Source: JAFGQE01 sp046484775 (GTDB lineage: Bacteria > Bacillota > Clostridia > DUPQ01). From it: a stretch of 15,969 bases of DNA. The notes beneath the pieces are model-generated. The model worked only from the letters and a program-made list of their open reading frames with translations, ran no database searches and was not told where the DNA came from. The DNA is taken from positions 1-15,969 of the forward strand of contig JAWOIG010000056.1 of assembly GCA_046484775.1 (NCBI GenBank), in the 5' to 3' direction. Position 1 is the first letter of the stretch, and each line of letters begins with the position of its first letter. This document shows, piece by piece, positions 14,365 to 15,969 of the stretch. A program made the translations under genes and the position numbers.

Positions 14365-15213
14365 TTAGAGAGATGATATTATTGCTTCAAGTTTCCGGCC
14401 GTACCGGATGTATGATTCAAACATGATCTCATCGCCCTTGGAGCTTTCGCTTCCCTCGTGCACGATGGCAGCGATATGGGGTTCGATCGAAATGACTCCG
14501 TCGTATCCATCTTCCTTGATGACCTTTGCGAGTATGTCCGCAATCAGGCCGTCGCCCTCGCCGCAATATGTGAACGCGTGTGTTCCGTTTACCTTATCGA
14601 ACTTGGCATCCTTGATATGTATGTAATCGAAATGACCCCGGATTCCGTTGAAGAATTCCCCGGGGTCGTCTCCGTGCGACACTACGTTGCCGGTGTCATA
14701 AAGAAGCACAAGATTCGGGCTGTCCACCTCCACCTTGAGCTCCAGCATGTTGCGGGGCGTCAATCCGCCCCAGCCCGTGCAGTTCTCATGAGCCAGAAGG
14801 ATTCCTTCGTCCCCGGCAATCTTCGCAAGCTCCTTATATCGTCTGATTGCCTCGTTCCTTGAGAATGCCATGTCCGAATCATCGGGAACCCATGTCATCG
14901 TCCTTATGTATCGGGTGCCGAGCATCTTCATCCTCTTCGCCGCAATCCTGAGATCCGCGACGTCGACCGCAAAATCCCCCCTGATGCTCCTGCTCCAGTT
15001 TCCTATTGCGGAACTGAATGCAGTCACCGTCATTTTTGCCTCGTCGAGCGCGGCGCGCACTTCATTGAAGTCCTCGTCCGAAAACGCCGTCGTGGACGCA
15101 TTGACGCCGTTGTGCAGTCTGAGCTCGAGGGCATTCCATCCCAGCTCCTTATGCGCCTTTATCTGCGTCCGTATGTCCCTGCCGGCTTCATCGCTTATTC
15201 CCGTTATAATCAT
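14365..15213 (-). CDS. Xylose-isomerase-like TIM-barrel sugar isomerase/epimerase
   Basis: A 282-residue cytoplasmic protein of the AP-endonuclease-2/xylose-isomerase-like TIM-barrel family (hydroxypyruvate isomerase, IolE/IolI and tagatose epimerase relatives). The four expected metal ligands are in place: Glu143 (HENC), Asp173 (YDTGN), His199 (IHIKD) and Glu244 (SIEPH). The complete set suggests an active metal-dependent isomerase or epimerase; the substrate cannot be assigned. The ATG has GGAGG seven to eight bases upstream and overlaps the rsfS stop (ATGA), so it is co-translated with rsfS, an apparently unrelated pairing. A terminator follows. Confidence 0.87.
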   Translation of the reverse strand: MIITGISDEAGRDIRTQIKAHKELGWNALELRLHNGVNASTTAFSDEDFNEVRAALDEAKMTVTAFSSAIGNWSRSIRGDFAVDVADLRIAAKRMKMLGTRYIRTMTWVPDDSDMAFSRNEAIRRYKELAKIAGDEGILLAHENCTGWGGLTPRNMLELKVEVDSPNLVLLYDTGNVVSHGDDPGEFFNGIRGHFDYIHIKDAKFDKVNGTHAFTYCGEGDGLIADILAKVIKEDGYDGVISIEPHIAAIVHEGSESSKGDEIMFESYIRYGRKLEAIISSL

Positions 15214-15578
15214 TTCGTCTCCTCCGTGTTCCCTATACTTCTAAGATCAGACAGCACGCCGTCCGACCACAGACGCTCCAGGCTGTATTTTTCCCTTGCC
15301 TCAGGGCTGAATATATTCACAACCAGATCCCCATAGTCGAGCAGAATCCAATTCGCCGAATTATATCCTTCCTTGGAAAGCATCCGCATATTGTCATTCT
15401 CCATCATTTCCTGCACGTCGTCGGCCAGGGATTTCCTGTGCCTGTCGCTGGTGCCGCTGCATATGATGAAATAATCCGTGAGCGTCGTTACCTTCGCCAC
15501 ATTGATGGATATGATGTCCTTCGCCTTCTTGTCGTCAAGAAGATCCATTACCTTTTTATTCAAAACATGTGAGTCCAA
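15210..15578 (-). CDS. rsfS: Ribosome silencing factor RsfS
   Basis: About 122 residues, normal for RsfS (Iojap/YbeB family). The core matches throughout: KAKDIISINV, TLTDYFIICSGTSDRH and ANWILLDYGDLVVNIFSPEAR, ending YSLERLW. The protein binds L14 of the 50S subunit and blocks subunit joining when nutrients are short. The start is probably TTG at 15578, since GGAGG (15590-15586) lies seven bases before it; the ATG at 15584 is only one base from that site. In many Bacillota rsfS follows nadD and yqeK; here none is adjacent. Instead a promoter and a REP-like/structured region lie upstream, and the isomerase gene is fused to its 3' end. Confidence 0.94.
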   Translation of the reverse strand: MDSHVLNKKVMDLLDDKKAKDIISINVAKVTTLTDYFIICSGTSDRHRKSLADDVQEMMENDNMRMLSKEGYNSANWILLDYGDLVVNIFSPEAREKYSLERLWSDGVLSDLRSIGNTEETK

Positions 15579-15606
15579 AACCATACCTCCGTTTTCTATG
15601 ATTCAA

Positions 15607-15635
15607 ATGGTAATATAATTGACCTGCGATGTCAA
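15607..15635 (-). promoter_or_regulatory. Promoter of rsfS
   Basis: On the minus strand a perfect TTGACA (15635-15630), 17 bases, then TACCAT (15612-15607), four of six to consensus. It gives rsfS its own promoter close to the start. Confidence 0.55.
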
Positions 15636-15682
15636 AGAAATTCAAGTGTCCGGCCCACAGAGGATGAGAGACTGCTTTTGAT

Positions 15683-15704
15683 GGGCGGACGTCCTGGCTG
15701 CGAT
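15683..15704 (+). repeat. REP-like unit A (degenerate)
   Basis: The 19 bases 15686-15704 (CGGACGTCCTGGCTGCGAT) match unit C at 17 of 19 positions in the same orientation; both differences are C to T. The GTGG-type head is decayed (ATGGG, two bases missing). Confidence 0.6.
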
Positions 15705-15719
15705 CCGGGGCAGGTTCGA

Positions 15720-15747
15720 ATCGCGACCTGTAAGGTCGCTCCCACAG
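15720..15747 (-). repeat. REP-like unit B
   Basis: On the minus strand it has the head GTGGGAG followed by a perfect hairpin GCGACCT/AGGTCGC (three-base TAC loop) and ends CGCGAT. This is the layout of REP elements: a GTRG-type head plus a GC-rich hairpin. It is inverted relative to unit C, and the GCTCCCAC/GTGGGAGC heads form an 8-bp inverted repeat across a 17-base spacer. Confidence 0.7.
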
Positions 15748-15762
15748 ATGGGGTCGATGCAT

Positions 15763-15788
15763 GTGGGAGCGGACGTCCCGGCCGCGAT
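15763..15788 (+). repeat. REP-like unit C
   Basis: GTGGGAGCG head, then a GCGG/CCGC-based hairpin, ending CGCGAT. Units B and C have equal length and identical ends but different stem sequences that still pair, as expected for a family selected for structure. With B it forms a head-to-head doublet (BIME-like). Confidence 0.7.
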
Positions 15789-15969
15789 TAAGTAGGCGAT
15801 GATTGTAACGGATGAGTTTGTATCGAGACCGGAATAACGCAAGAGTGGGTAGCGTCGCTTCGTCCGTCTCACGGGACACTGGCCGATGGGCTGAGACGAT
15901 CCTTTATCGTAAAGGTCACTACTCCCCCTAATGCGAGTGCCAAGTCGGCCCGGAGAAATTGCCATTTTA
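15789..15969. other. Structured non-coding stretch, possible mobile element end
   Basis: No credible gene here. Hairpins include CGTCTCA/TGAGACG (15865-15871 with 15892-15898, 20-base loop) and CCTTTA-TCG-TAAAGG (15901-15915). The last bases (GGAG, then TTGCCATTTTA at 15959-15969) could be a binding site and a TTG start of a protein beginning M-P-F-Y/stop, which would suit an IS110-family transposase, but only three codons are visible. The open frame on the minus strand is low in recognisable features and crosses the palindromes, so it is not taken as a gene. Confidence 0.35.

Noticed and set aside
15711..15722. GGTTCGAATC, resembling a tRNA T-arm, as a sign of a tRNA or integration site
   Set aside because: No matching acceptor stem, anticodon arm or D arm can be found around it, and the bases belong partly to REP-like unit B.
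15642..15965. Minus-strand open frame of 107 codons over the REP cluster
   Set aside because: It runs through palindromic repeats, lacks a binding site and has a composition unlike the neighbouring genes.
15926..15966. TGGCA-type motifs on the minus strand (ATGGCAATTT, TTGGCACT) as IS21-like terminal repeats
   Set aside because: Only two short, dissimilar copies are present and no element boundary or transposase is visible.
1..15969. CRISPR arrays, rRNA genes, phage genes, toxin-antitoxin or defence genes
   Set aside because: No regularly spaced repeats, no rRNA-like sequence, and no coding frame with such motifs was seen on either strand.

Overview
The window (about 16 kb, roughly half G+C by eye) looks like chromosome from a Gram-positive anaerobe, most likely a Clostridia-type Bacillota. 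Support: strong GGAGG-type ribosome binding sites with several TTG and GTG starts, sigma-A-like TTGACA/TATAAT promoters often with an extended TGn, rho-independent terminators, a lipobox solute-binding protein, and a WxL-like/DUF916-like surface protein pair. The species cannot be named from the sequence alone.

Layout from left to right. (1) 1-1381, minus: the 5' part of a multi-subunit Na+/H+ antiporter (Mrp) or membrane-bound-hydrogenase-type ion-pump operon, mrpE-mrpF-mrpG-DUF4040 subunit and the first 21 codons of the next subunit; the rest lies beyond the left edge. (2) 1579-4336, minus: an uncharacterised alpha/alpha-toroid carbohydrate-enzyme-like protein followed by an overlapping family 2 glycosyltransferase. 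(3) 4503-6230, plus: a full-length ABC exporter half-transporter, divergent from the toroid gene, the two being driven by physically overlapping promoters. A bidirectional terminator separates it from (4) 6303-8892, minus: a PlsC-type acyltransferase carrying a zinc ribbon, overlapping a GltS-family sodium/glutamate symporter. (5) 9034-12186, plus: a complete cobalamin-uptake cassette: promoter, cobalamin riboswitch, intrinsic terminator, then btuF-btuC-btuD. (6) 12235-14216, minus: promoter, secreted WxL-like protein, strong intercistronic hairpin, membrane-anchored DUF916-like protein. (7) 14314-15635, minus: rsfS and a TIM-barrel sugar isomerase/epimerase joined by an ATGA overlap, with their own promoter and terminator. 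(8) 15640-15969: no credible gene; a cluster of three REP-like palindromic units followed by a structured non-coding stretch that may be the end of a mobile element continuing past the window.

Functional links: the riboswitch makes the btu operon's substrate assignment firm, since cobalamin should shut off synthesis of its own importer. The WxL-like and DUF916-like proteins are expected to act together at the cell wall. The toroid protein and glycosyltransferase are probably co-translated and presumably act on the same glycan, but the substrate is unknown. The least explained parts are the right-hand REP/structured region, the WxL-like module with degenerate motifs, and the toroid/glycosyltransferase pair.
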